64,000 nucleotides of DNA from assembly GCA_963576735.1 (NCBI GenBank), contig OY755197.1, forward strand, positions 260,501-324,500. The letters are read 5' to 3'. The notes below the pieces were generated by a model. The model was not told the DNA's origin. It ran no database searches and was given only the letters and a program-made list of their open reading frames with translations. A program made the position numbers and the translations under genes. Each line of letters opens with the position of its first letter. Within the stretch, counting starts at the first letter, position 1. Source of the DNA: Bedellia somnulentella. Lineage: Eukaryota; Arthropoda; Insecta; Lepidoptera; Bedelliidae. Shown here in pieces: positions 19,932 to 30,959 of this stretch.

Positions 19932-22544
19932 ATGAATCTAAATTATTGGCCGATTTTGATAAATATAACTGTCAATTTGGACCAAATTATTAACCAACCG
20001 ACGCATTTTACTGACCATAGCGAAACTACAATCGACTTAATTTGTACTAATGCCCGTATATTGAATAAAGTCGTTGAACATATTCCTGACTTGGGTAGAC
20101 ATGCATACATTGTAGCGACTTTTGACATAAAAACAAGAAAGCCAACGCCGAGACTGATATACTACCGACCATTAAAAGACATTAATTTGACAGCCTTCGA
20201 AAGAGACTTAGACTCCATCGACTGGGACTGTATTAAATATATTGACAATGTTAATGACATGGTGCAAATGTTTAATACCCTAATATTAAACATTTTTGAC
20301 CGACACGCTCCTGAAAAGACAATTGTCGTAAAAGACGCACCCCGACCGTGGCTTACCGATAACGTGCAGCTAATGATGCGTCTACGTAATGCAGCTTCGA
20401 ACCGCTACAAAACTACTAAGAGCGAGATACATAGGAAGTACTATAAGGACCTGAAGCATACCGTTATTGAAGCAATACATAATGAGAAAGCTGCATACTT
20501 TGACAAACACATTAACTATAATACTAACTCGAAAACCTTGTGGAAACATCTCAAACGTACGATATTACCGACTAAATCCGATCACTTGCCAACTCAATTT
20601 ACTGACCGAAATAAACCGACATTTTCTTAACACTCCTGGTAAAAATACTGCAACTATATCTGATATGACATATTTTGAATACCACAGACATGGAGACTCT
20701 ACTTTTACCTTAAAAACAGTGACTTCATCTACTGTAGGAAAGATAATTACTCAAATAAAGACTAACGCAAAAGGTGTTGATCTAATTACTATTGACATGT
20801 TACTCATGACACTACCTCAGACATTAGAAGTAGTAACTGACATTGTGAACAGGAGTATTGAGACACAGACTTTTCCGACTTTATGGAAGATTGCGTCAGT
20901 AACTCCATTGCCAAAAAAGCCTAATCCCGTCACGATATCCGAACTCCGCCCAATTAGTATCTTGCCTTGTATGTCGAAGATAGTAGAAAGGGTTGTTTGC
21001 AATCAATTGGTTAAATACCTCGAAGAAAACAACATCCTGCCCGAACAGCAATCAGGTTTTCGTAGGGGTCGCTCGACGGCCACTGCCCTAGTTGATGTTG
21101 TTGACAATGTTTTAACGGCTAGAGACGTCGGAAAAAGTACTTTGTTAATACTTTTGGACTTTTCCAGAGCGTTTGACTGTATTTTTAGACCCTTGCTACT
21201 ATCTAAGATGTCGTATTACGGGTTTGACAACACAGCGGTGAAATGGTTTGACAGTTATTTAAAGGATCGGGCCCAACGGGTTGAGTTGCGCAGTACTAAC
21301 GGAACTTCTTTGTTTTCGTCTCATAGTGAAGTTGTAAGGGGTGTTCCACAGGGAAGTATACTGGGACCGATTTTATTTATTTTATATAGTGCTGATATAG
21401 TGTCTAGTATAAAAAACTGTAAATACCACCTGTACGCCGACGATTTACAGCTATATGCTTCAACTAGACCGGCTGACACGGCAGAATCAGTGACATTGAT
21501 AAATGCAGAACTCGATCGTGTTGCAGCCTGGTCTGATAAAAACTGTCTGGTCCTGAATCCCTGTAAGTCCAAGTACTTAGTGCTTGGTACTAAACGTCAA
21601 ATACGTAATACACAAGCAAACCTTGCCACCAATGATATCGCTATTTTAGGTCAACCCATAGAAAGAGTGACAGAAACAAAAAATCTTGGATTAATTATGG
21701 ACGGGGAACTTCGATTTGAATCTCATATTCTCGAAGTTGTCAGTAACTGTTTCTACCGCCTCAAAGTTCTGTACAATGTACGTGATTACCTTAGTACGGA
21801 TTTGCGTGTTCGACTAAGTGAATCACTGATATTGTCCAGACTTAATTACTGTGACGTTGTCTATGGTGGTTGTATACTTGGTCGGACTAAGAGGTTGATA
21901 CAGCGTGTACAAAACGCATGTGCACGTTTTTGTTTCCATATCCCACCGCGTTCCCATGTCAGCCCGTATTTGGATGACGCAAACTTATTAAACACATCTT
22001 CACGTAGACAGTTACATCTCGGATCGCTTCTGTTTGGTGTAGTAAATTGGTTTATTGAGTCGAATAAATAGTCACCGTAATCGAATGAAATTATCATCAT
22101 ACTGTATAGTATGAAGAATTGTTACTGTGGGTAGTTTTGTAAAATTTTTACTTGTTTCATTATTGATGTATGTCGAATACGCGGTATTCAGTAAAACTAT
22201 TTTGTTTTTGTAATACCGTGTTATATCCAAATTTGTATGTTTTTAGTCAAAATAAATAAAAAAAATAAAAAATAAAAATAAAAATAAATAATGAGATGCC
22301 TTCTTATTTGTTTAAAAAGTTAACATGGTCAAATCAGCCGCAACATTATAAGATCAGGACACTGTTGCCCACTCACCGGACTGCTGCTTTTCGAGGTAGT
22401 TTTAGATTTGCGGCATCCAAGTGCTGGAACGACCTCCCCCCACCAATAAAATCTGCAGCAGGTAGATTGTCTTTTAAGCGTATGCTTAGGAGACATTTAT
22501 TGACGCTGCAGAAAACCTTTTCCAATACAATTCCAGCACACTAA
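19932..22544 (+). pseudogene. LINE endonuclease-RT, frameshifted and interrupted
   Basis: The frame begins in the end of the APE endonuclease (INQPTHFTDHSETTIDLIC, GRHAYIVATFD). A frameshift near 20600 separates it from the RT frame. RT motifs: ELRPISILPCMSKIVERVV; SGFRRGRSTATALVDVV; LDFSRAFDCIFRPLLL (palm A); RGVPQGSILGPILFILYS (B); HLYADDLQLYAS (C, both Asp). Stop at 22071 is inside the insert 22048-22284. The true C-terminus continues at 22290-22544 (SYLFKKLTWSNQP, FRFAASKCWNDLP). Apart from the frameshift and the insertion the RT is well kept. Confidence 0.85.
22048..22284 (+). mobile_element. Short retroposed fragment with AAAATA tail
   Basis: TAAAT at 22043-22047 recurs at 22285-22289, and removing the insert rejoins the LINE ORF. 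The insert has no ORF and ends with A-rich AAAATA repeats. It is probably the 3' UTR of a heavily truncated LINE. Confidence 0.75.
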
Positions 22545-23053
22545 TAAGAAATTTTATGTAACGGTTGTATTAATGATTAAATTTTATGTAGTGTAAAGTT
22601 ATTCTGATTTACTTTATCGTTTTATCGTACATCTAAGTATTATATTTAATCGTTAGTTTTATGGTTAGTATAGTTAATCCTATATTTATATTTTGTAATA
22701 ATATATGTTAAGGTTATGCTATGTAAATTTATATATTTAAGTATTATTTATAGTTATAGTAGTATTATGATTTATTATTTATATATATACTTTTTGCTCA
22801 GGTCCGTGGCGTGACACAACGGTTCTGACTGAAAATCAGTTTTAAAGGCTATGCCTTTAATAAATGCTGAGTCAGCAACCTTTTCTCTGCCTTTGAGGGA
22901 ACTTTAATTCTCTCTAATGTCTCTAAATGTTTTTTTTTTGTTTTGTTTTTTGTTAAAATTGTGTGTGTACTTTGTTCTGATTGTAATGTTTTATTGTTCC
23001 CTAAGGCAATGAATAAATGATTTCTTTTCTTTCTTTTTCTTTCTTTTTTTTTT

Positions 23054-23115
23054 ATATGTACAAACGTACCTAAAATAATATTAACATTTATAAATTATAC
23101 CTACATATTTTTACA
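23054..23115 (+). repeat. 62-bp direct repeat, right copy
   Basis: Identical to 16777-16838; directly follows the LINE tail. Confidence 0.9.
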
Positions 23116-23234
23116 CCTTCCTCAATAAATGGACTATGCAACACAAAAAGAATTTTCCAATTTGATTCGACTGTTACTGAGATCCTAGCGTTCAAACAAA
23201 CAAGCAGCTCTTCAGCTTTATAATATTAGTATAG

Positions 23235-23516
23235 GTGACTTATATCTATGAAATACAAAAAAATACTGCTGTCATAATTTTGCGGCACTGCTATTAAATT
23301 ATGCTTTGAAAAATTTGAAGTGGGGGTAGTGCTATTCTAAGCCGACACTACACATTTTAACGTTAAACAAGTTAATCCTATTCTAATTAAGGCAAAGTTA
23401 TAATGCGAATAAATTCACATAGACCCGTACGTTTCACATGTGCACCAACAGATGGCGCTGTTGGCAGATCCTACATCGCGGTATGAATTCTTTTATGTTT
23501 GTGTATATAATCAAAA
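23235..23516 (+). repeat. Right part of split TIR element plus shared flank
   Basis: 23235-23354 is the right part of the element whose left part is 14409-14682; it ends AAGCCGACACTACACA. The following 160 bp, to about 23516, also match the sequence after the 37168-37570 copy (CGTACGTTTCACATGTGCAC, ACAGATGGCGCTGTTGG). So the small TIR element sits in, or is part of, a larger repeat present at both loci. Confidence 0.8.
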
Positions 23517-23890
23517 ATTTGAATTCAAATCCGTAAAGTTTTCACAGATGTTCTGATGATCACACACAGGCGATTAAACTGTTCAAGCAATTTTTAGAAC
23601 GTTGATCTGTCGGTAAGGCTTGATCGACGTAATTAAAATCTAAGAGTGTATGTGTCGCATATATAATGTGGATGGAGAACACTAATGGGTGTAAATAACC
23701 GTACCATATGCACTTGAAACTTAAGCATACAATCCTAGCTGGTGCCCACGACTTCGTCTGCGTCCTTTTTTTTAATTTGAATTTTAAGTATTGTATTAAA
23801 AGAACGGTATATATTTAGGTATAGCACTTGATTAAAAGGCGGTAGTAGGTATATTTAAAAAAATATTTTCAGTAGATATGAGGCACTTAT
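23517..23890. other. Gene-free stretch with shared repeat fragment
   Basis: About 23595-23680 resembles 39810-39870 (TTTTAGAACGTTGA and CGACGTAATTA in the same order). TGTCGCATATATAATGTGGAT resembles 58696-58715. Nothing coding. Confidence 0.5.
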
Positions 23891-23925
23891 CGCACCTTCA
23901 GAAAAGGAGTGACCTAATTCAAAAA
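23891..23925 (+). repeat. Left terminal inverted repeat
   Basis: 35 bp, starts CGCACCTTCAGAAAAGGAGT. One mismatch (position 28) to the inverted right end at 29432-29466. Confidence 0.95.
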
Positions 23926-24787
23926 TCAAGGAAATCGAGTTAAGGCCCCAGAGGGACACAAAAATGTATGCTCTATCGGCTGAATATTAAAAGAACGGCA
24001 TTTTAATGATAGAAAAGGACAAGTGTCTCTTGCGCTCCCCGCTTTCACCCGCGCTCCTCAGTTTTAGAGGGACGCGATCAGTGTTTGGTCAAAAGTGAAG
24101 TGAGTGTGACGTCACAAGTTTACTCGTGAATCGACCTAATACATATTGCGTCACTACTGGACCAAACAAACGGTAAGAAAATATTTTAATTTTCAGTATA
24201 GGCGTGACAGTTTTTTTTATTGAGTCTTTGTGTTTCCGAATTAAGTATTGATCTGTAGGACCAAATAGGGAAAGGGTCTCTGTTATATTAAACATGGAAA
24301 AAGGTAATAGTAACATAACAAATTATGTCCCTATTAAAATATAACGGAGGACTCTCATACTTCTTCATATTGTAAAGTGTCACTCATGAACTAAATTACC
24401 AAAAATAAGATGAGCTACTTTTATAAATCGGTCCCTATAATGTTTAACACTCGTGTTTCTTTTTGGCTCTAAAGGATTTATGACTCTGTTTTACCTAAAT
24501 AATGCATACTTTAACTGATATAGTGACCATATCGATTAAATTTCAGTTAACAACCAAAATGAAGAAAAGAGCTGACTACATATTAGAGAAAGTCATAAGA
24601 TTTGAGCAACAAGAGGTATTTGCATTGCTTATCTTTTTCTATTTATTTTATTGTTTTTAAGTTGAGAAACTTTATTTATTAATACTTTTAGGTTGACATA
24701 GCATCAAAAATCAACAATGACACCAATCCTTTGGGCAATCAAGAGCGTTTTTTATTTATTGATGTGGTTTGTATACCTACTTAGTTC

Positions 24788-25046
24788 GCATTGCTATCTG
24801 GTTAGTGCGTCTGGTGCGTAGTACCACTGAGCCAGGGATCCTGGGTTCGACTCCCGGCCAGAGCAGACATTTTATGTGATGAACATGAATGTTTGCGACG
24901 TGGTTATGGGTGTTTGTGTGTATCTAAGTATTTATAGTATCAAATATTATATCGTTGTCTAGTACCCATGATACAGGGAATCCTAGTATGGGGCTAGGCA
25001 ATTTGTGTGCTTGTCTGGCGATATTATCATTATTATTATTATTATT
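24788..25046 (+). mobile_element. tRNA-derived SINE filling intron 2
   Basis: The B box GGGTTCGACTCC (24843-24854) and a weak A-box region precede a body (ACATTTTATGTGATGAAC) like that of the SINE at 15388. The tail is ATT repeats (25023-25046). The tail runs directly into the splice acceptor TTTCAG (25045-25050). No clear target duplication; the left edge is approximate. Confidence 0.8.
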
Positions 25047-25409
25047 TCAGGCTGAGACAAACAAAGAGAATATTCCTCATTTGATTGAGCAGAGAAAACG
25101 AAAGCTATCCCAGGTTATTAATTTCTCAATATATTTTACCTTATGTAATAACTTACAAAATTTATTAAGATCCCTTAATTTTCATGACATCTAAATGTAC
25201 TTATTTCAAAATGGTTTGTTCTTTTTCAGTGTGAGATAGAAAGAAATAATTCTCGACCATCAAGTCCATCAATAATAGAAAACACACCCGAAAATAGTGT
25301 AGTGTTTTATCATAATTTTGCACACGCACAACGTGATAGCAAAAGAAGCGTAACCAAGGTAGGACACCCTATTTTATAGTTATTTAGTATATAATTAGCT
25401 GTAATACAT

Positions 25410-25626
25410 ACATACATTATACTCACGGCTATAAATCCCTTAACGGGGTAGCCAGAGCTTTGGAATGAGAAATTTCTCAGCCATTTTTGGAAGTTGATTG
25501 GGGAAAAGATGGTAAAAGTAAATAAATGTTTTTGGTGGCGGGTCTCCAACCACATCGCCCAATAATCACTTTAGAAGCCCCTATACCCTTAGTCGCCTCT
25601 TACGATCACCCACGGGTAGAAATGAC
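25410..25626 (-). mobile_element. Retroposon-like module in intron 4, 17-bp target duplication
   Basis: AATTAGCTGTAATACAT (25393-25409) is repeated with one mismatch at 25627-25643. Between them, on the minus strand, a 217-bp module runs from CATTTCTACCCGTGGGTGAT through GGCTACCCCGTTAAGGGATT to CCGTGAGTATAATGTATG with a GTAT-repeat tail. A long duplication and simple-repeat tail mean retroposition. Related modules are at 14440, 15024, 37200 and 38995. There are no A/B boxes. Confidence 0.78.
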
Positions 25627-25815
25627 AATTAGCTATAATACATTGATTATATAAGAAGTAAATTAATTTACTTGTACAATTAATTGTATCGGTTTTTGAT
25701 TCAGGTTGATGCTGGAGAATATCATTCTCAGCCAATAGAATCAATCCCTCGAAGAAACTCCGATGATGAGAAACTACAAGAAAAAAAGCTGCCTCGGCAA
25801 TCACGCAGCACGTCA

Positions 25816-25918
25816 TCGTCCAGCAGTTCTTCTTCTTCCAGCAGCTCTTCTTCTTCCAGCAACGCTTCTTCTTCCAGCAACGCTTCTTCTTCCAGCAACG
25901 CTTCTTCTTCCAGCTCAA
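25816..25918 (+). repeat. In-frame 18-bp tandem repeat coding for Ser-rich tract
   Basis: The unit GCTTCTTCTTCCAGCAAC and close variants repeat several times in exon 5 and encode runs of Ser with Asn and Ala. Confidence 0.85.
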
Positions 25919-27592
25919 GTAGCCCTGCTTCATCAAATCGTAGTAGGTCACCCTCCCATTCAAATACAAATGCAAGATTAGATGAACCCTCAACCTCTAC
26001 AGGCATATACCGCACAGCAGCTCATTCACCCAAAAATTATCGTGTGTCACCCTTTAATTCCGAAGAAAGCAGTGCTGACTTGAGCGATAATGACCCTACG
26101 TACACGAATAAACCTCGTTCAAGTCATGGAGGAGCAGGTAGAGTTATTTTGAGTAGTAGCAGTAGTGATTCGTCGATAGAGTTCCACGACCAAAATCACG
26201 AAAACGTTTACGAAACCCCAACATGTGGAAACAAAATATTGCCAAAACCTTGCGAAATACTGGGAAGGAATATGTATCGAATACCTCAAAGAAACGAATT
26301 CGTGCGCGTTCCATGAAAGGTCCATGCACCAGCAAATGTAGACTGAAATGTGCCGATAACATAAATGACAGCGATAGAAAGACGCTTTTTCAAAAATATT
26401 GGGCGCTAGGAGACATCGACTTGCAAAGATCTTACATAAGAAATAGCATGATAGAAATCAAACCCAAATATAAATACACGACCGCAGAAAGACCGAGACA
26501 GCCAAATACTGCATTTAACTTTACAGTTAATGGTGCAAAAATTCGGGTTTGCAAAATATTCTATTTAAACACACTAGACATTTGTGACCGACAAGTAAGA
26601 ACTGTGAAGAAGAAGACGGATGCAGAAGGCTTCGTTGAGAAAGATAGCCGAGGTAAAAACCAGAATAAGAAGAGGACAAATCCTGCAGTCATTCAAGATA
26701 TTAAGAACCATATAAATTCAATACCAAGAATCGAATCTCATTATTTGAGGTCTTCTACTTCTCAAGAGTACATAGGTGGAAAGAAAACTATAATGGACTT
26801 ATGGAAAGATTTCAATAAAGAACAATGCGGTGCGGGAAAAGATACATGTGAGTATTGGTTGTACTATGATATTTTCAATAAAGATTTCAACCTTGGATTT
26901 TTTCAACCGAAAAAAGACCGTTGCGACTTATGCGTTGAGTATGAACTAGCTACCTCTGAAAAAAAATGCAACTAAAAGATAAATATGATGGCCACTTAAA
27001 AGAAAAAGATTTATCCCGTAATGACAAACGAAATGACAGACAGAACATTGATGCAACTCATATTTGTGCTGTTTTCGATCTGCAAGCAGTTATGCAGTGT
27101 CCCAGTGGAGATTCATCGTCCTTCTATTATAAAACTAAACTAAATTGTCTCAACTTCACTATTGTGGAATTAAAAAAAAAACAAAAAAAAACAATAATCG
27201 AGAGGACCTAGAAAGAGAACACAAACGTGACATTGGAGCCTATGGAAACGTGTACAGTTTTTTTTGGGACGAAACTCAAGGCAAAAGAGGAGCTATTGAG
27301 ATTGGGTCGTGTGTTCTAAATTATTTGGAAGTTTTGAATGCAAAATACCAAGATCAGGCTATTCACGTTACATTCTATGCTGACAATTGCTGCGGCCAAA
27401 ATAAAAATAAATATATAACTTGTCTATATATTCCCACGCAGTAACGCATTTTCAGAACATCCAGTCCATAACGTAAAAGTACCTTATAAAAGGTCATACT
27501 CAAAATGAGGGGGATAACGTGCACAGCCTCATTGAAAAGGAAATTGAACGAAATAAAAAGGCTGGACCCATTTATGCGCCATGTCAGTACGT

Positions 27593-27856
27593 CAGTATTT
27601 ATCATGGTTGCTAACGGTGAGGGAAAACATCGTGAGGAAACCCACATGGCTGAGTTGTACTTAGTCATGTGACAGTGTATTCGTACAAAACGACGATAGG
27701 CCTGCCCCCTATCACGTGAGTACACTGTCTAAGCAAAACGTGGGTACCTTCTCTGGAAACTAGATGGCGCTTGCCATGTGAGTTCAGGAGTATTGGTACC
27801 TCTGCCAACCCCTTCGGGGATAAAACGGCGTGAACGTTTATGTTTTTTTATGTTTT
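27593..27856 (+). mobile_element. 5'-truncated SINE in transposase exon
   Basis: The 12-bp ATGTCAGTACGT (27581-27592) recurs at 27857-27868. The insert matches the 3' two-thirds of the SINE at 7915-8279 (GAGGGAAAACATCGTGAGGA, CCTCTGCCAACCCCTTCGGG) and has lost the tRNA head. Its tail is TTTTATG-like. Confidence 0.92.
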
Positions 27857-28274
27857 ATGTCAGTACGTAACGCTGATAAAAAATGCGCGAAAAAAGGGAA
27901 CACCGTTCATCGTTAATGAATTAACGTTCGATTTTTTTTGGGAGCTCAAATTGTTTCAAGCGCAATGGGCCTACAACTTTAATGAAAATGAAAATAAAAG
28001 CAACGTGACTTGGAATGACGTGAAAATCCTAAAATTTACTAAGCAGGACACATTTTCATTTTACTATAAGACATCTTATAGTCAAGTTGAGTTTGAGAAG
28101 GTGAACATGAGAAACAAAAGAAAAAAGATGAAAGACATGAGGGAAATTACTATGACGAAAGCGTACTCCCAAAGATTAGAGTTATCAGAAAGGAAAAAAG
28201 CTGACTTACGTTCCTTGATTAACATTAATCTGATACCTCAATATTATGCAGATTTTTATAATAACATTATTTAA

Positions 28275-28546
28275 TTACTATCTCTTGCCCGCGAACTCCG
28301 TTTCGTCTAAATAAAGTTTTTTGTTCTGATTTTTACACAATATTTCATCCAAATGGTTCTAGCTGTTCAGGAGATTCCCGTGTCAATATCTTTATAAATT
28401 ATAGCCTATGTTGAGTTATTCTGATGTCTAAGCACATAACTGTAAAATTTCATTAAAATCCATTCAGTTGTTTTTGCGTAAAAAAGTAACAAACATACAC
28501 ACACACTCACACTCAGTAACTTTCGCGTTTATAATATTAGTAGGAT
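28275..28546. repeat. Interspersed repeat end (TTATAATATTAGTAGGAT type)
   Basis: Just after the transposase stop: TCCATTCAGTTGTTTTTGCG, GTAACAAACATACACACACA and TTTCGCGTTTATAATATTAG in order. I recall this as the 3' part of a very widespread insect repeat. The left edge is uncertain. Confidence 0.6.
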
Positions 28547-29431
28547 TTATAGGTATAAGTTTTTCTGTTCTAGAATTAGTTTTTACCAGACCGGTCATTA
28601 AAATTTGTTTTTATTTAGTTTTATTTTTATTCACAAAACTATTTGTGAATTGTGAGGGAAACTTTTCCCATCTTTATAATTTTTTATTCTATCTTTAATT
28701 TAGTGCCTTTTGCTACTGAAGTTTTTATTTTTCTAGTAATTTTATTATGCAACTTAATCTACGAGTAAGTTTCAATTATTTTTTGTATTAGTGAAGAAGA
28801 AAACTGCAAAGCAAAGCATTGCCTGAAGACTGATTATGTAAATGGTTGTGATAATTGTGCCAATTCTAAAAAGCATAGAAGCCACTATAATTCATAAGAT
28901 TTTAGATAAGTAATTTTACTGAGAGTGATTTATATTTCTGTTATTGCTAATATACCTACGTATAGACACAAACGGACTCTGTTTTATTAATTTATGATAC
29001 AAATTTTCTCAATAATAAAGTTATAAAACTAAAAAGCGTTTCATTTAATTACTATGGTAAGGACTTGTTTATTAAAATGGCTCAACGATATTTTTTGATT
29101 TCATTCTTGTACAGCACTTTTCATGAATAGGTTAGAGAAGTCAAATTTAGTTCAGAATAAAAGAGACACATAACTTTATAAGTCTTTTAAAAAAATATGT
29201 ATTTAGTAACACAAAGACCTATGTTTGCACCTTTTTAAAAAAAACTTTTTTTTAAATGAAAATAGTTACTTGAATTAAAGTTACATTGAATGAATAAATA
29301 AATCATAAATCAAACTAAATATAGCAATTAATAAATATATATGTTTTTATACAAAACATTTCAACGATTTAAAGCCAAAGTTGAATGATTCGAATTCTAA
29401 AACGTTTTTATTGATTATCCAACAACTTGTT
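28547..29431. other. AT-rich 3' region of the TIR transposon
   Basis: No ORF that I trust. Contains short A/T runs. It is the distal, probably untranslated part of the transposon. Confidence 0.45.
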
Positions 29432-29466
29432 TTTTTGAGTTAGGTCACTCCTTTTCTGAAGGTGCG
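29432..29466 (-). repeat. Right terminal inverted repeat
   Basis: Inverted copy of 23891-23925, ending CTTTTCTGAAGGTGCG; followed by the TTAT target copy. Confidence 0.95.
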
Positions 29467-29849
29467 TTATGTATTCCATTGAGTGGCAGAAAGTAGCCAG
29501 GAAAATTTATTGGTCCCTTATGTCCAAGAGACATTTACAGAGGCCAGCGTCAACTTGTTCACTTTATTCCTCACTGCATTCCTTTAATGATCCAATAATG
29601 GGTGCACTTCATTCCTCACCGCACTTGAATCCGCTTCACTTCACTACTACTTCACTATTTATCTCACTTCACTATATATCCGACTACGAAAGACCATGTA
29701 TATGTATAATTAAATATTAATATGTTAAAGTAAACTTAACAGTCGTGTCCCAAGTTATTTTGAGTTGTCCGGAGTTTGAGGTTACCGGTTACATTGATTT
29801 TGTTTCCACTGTGTTGTGACTTGTTCTTTTTTGTTTTATCCAATTTGTA

Positions 29850-30953
29850 ATGGATGACATAATTGAGGAACAAAATAATGCAGGTCATGCACACATTGTG
29901 CACAACTGTGTGAAATATGGAATGGGTTTTCTAACTTATGATGTTGAAAATGACATATTAAAAATATATAGCCATTTTTCAGTGTCAGCTTGTAGAAGAG
30001 AAAAGTTAAAAAAAATATTGCAATAGTAGAAGGAGACTTTCATGAGCTTAAGAGACATATTGGCACTAGGTGGTTATTATTACTACCTTGTTTTGAAACT
30101 ATATTATTGAATTGGCATCCAATACTTGATATTTTAAAAGTCTTGATGAGGACTGCCCTATGATAATTCAAAATCAGTTGATGTTAGGGAGTAAGCATGA
30201 TTTAATTGAAATTTACTTACATTTCGCCACCCACATTTTAGACATATTTCACAAAACTACTTCACTTCTCTGGAAGGTAATACTGTCACAATTGTAGATG
30301 TTTTTGGTATTATGGAAAATTTAAAATCAGAATTACAGCAAAGACTGAAAGACAACTATTTTGCTATACAACAAAAGAGAAATTAAAACCTCTTGAACAA
30401 TAATCACCTGACTTGTATAATAAAATTAACACTAATTTTTCATTGTTTATAAACAAATGTTTGACTTATTTACAAAAATGGTTTGATTTTAGTAATGATA
30501 ACTGGCTGTATTCACTAAATACAATATCTTTAAAGACTACTGTGGAATTGAATAATTTAGAACAAATTATAGAAGGAAAACTTAATTTAAAAAGACTAAA
30601 CATAGACATGGATAATTTATATACAGAAGTAACAATTTTAAAACTGCTCCAAGCCGAATTGTTTAATAACGCAGACTTTATACAAAAATGCACCGCTGAA
30701 AAATGGCAATATATTTTTAAAAAATGACCTCAAGAATTTGATTGTTTAAAAAAAATTATTAGCTATATACTTTCTGTTCCCGCCACTTCAGCATTTACAG
30801 AAAGAGTCTTTTTGGTCATAAATGTGAATTGACGAGAAGAGAGAAACAGAGCTCTTGATATATATAAATTTAGAGTTAGAATGTTTAGACTCATTCAATA
30901 CCTTTAAAAATAATGAAAATTTGTTATATGCCGCAAGAAGTGCTAAAAAATAG
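29850..30953 (+). pseudogene. hAT-type transposase relic, C-terminal part
   Basis: From the ATG at 29850: IVHNCVKYGMGF, then ILKIYSHFSVSACRREKL, then in shifted frames LKRHIGTRWLLLLPCFETIL and a helical region (30413-30724). It ends with SVPATSAFTERVF (about 30774-30812), the hAT dimerisation-region signature (AxxAxxERxFS type), and a short tail. The N-terminal zinc finger and the first catalytic part are missing. Several stops and shifts are present, so it is an old relic. No terminal repeats or 8-bp duplication could be assigned. Confidence 0.7.
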
Positions 30954-30959
30954 CTTTTT

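Larger units (their letters stand above)
19928..23053 (+). mobile_element. LINE, 5'-truncated, with nested fragment
   Basis: ORF2 from the late endonuclease region to the C-terminus (19932-22544), a 3' UTR and a TTTCTT-repeat tail (about 23018-23053). The tail abuts the right 62-bp direct repeat. It abuts the BEL/Pao fragment at its 5' side. A small insertion lies at 22048-22284. Confidence 0.82.
15911..23234. mobile_element. Interspersed repeat (ACTAGCTGACC...ATATTAGTATAG), split by a 6.2-kb block
   Basis: The left edge has TACTAGCTGACCAGACAGAC and TTCGTACTGTC. The right edge has GCTTTATAATATTAGTATAG. I recall both as the two ends of a very common insect repeat whose class I cannot name. 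Between them lies the 16839-23053 block. A second 3'-type end (TTTATAATATTAGTAGGAT) is at 28526-28544. Confidence 0.6.
24559..28274 (+). pseudogene. Transposase-like gene (DUF7869/Sola-like), five or more exons, broken
   Basis: Proposed exons, all joined in phase 0 at GT..AG sites: 24559-24615, 24692-24766, 25051-25113, 25230-25358, then from 25705. The last exon starts with an acidic, Ser-rich low-complexity region (about 25810-25935). A frame change near 26170-26200 leads to WKQNIAKTLRNTGKEYV and a Cys cluster (CTSKCRLKC). Further on are CDLCVEYE, VFDLQAVMQCPSGDS, SFFWDETQGKRGAIEIGS, TFYADNCCGQNKNKY and KGHTQNEGDNVHSLIE. The Asp residues of FDLQ and ADNC and an acidic residue of the last motif are candidates for an RNase H-like catalytic triad. 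Breaks: that frame change, indels in A-runs near 26960 and 27170-27190, and a SINE at 27593. The frame resumes at 27869 and stops at 28274. Confidence 0.75.
23891..29466 (+). mobile_element. Complete-ended TIR DNA transposon carrying an intron-bearing transposase-like gene
   Basis: The left end (23891-23925) begins CGCACCTTCAGAAAAGGAGT and its inverted copy closes the element at 29432-29466; 34 of 35 positions match. TTAT lies immediately outside both ends (23887-23890, 29467-29470), a 4-bp target duplication. The single gene recognised inside is the broken transposase-like gene 24559-28274. Later insertions inside: a SINE in intron 2, a retroposon in intron 4, a SINE in the last exon and an interspersed repeat end after the stop. 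The 4-bp duplication and gene motifs recall the Sola superfamily, but I could not search for it. Confidence 0.88.

Noticed and set aside
25816..25990. Minus-strand Glu-rich ORFs opposite the Ser-rich exon
   Set aside because: They are the reverse complement of the 18-bp Ser repeat; the plus-strand frame is linked to the transposase exons.
26160..26230. Small intron to explain the frame change in the transposase gene
   Set aside because: The only GT..AG pair at hand would give an intron of about 30 nt, which is too short. A 1-2-base indel is simpler, given two other A-run indels downstream.
26950..27200. Programmed frameshifting at A-runs
   Set aside because: Two separate A-run shifts plus a SINE insertion point to decay, not recoding.
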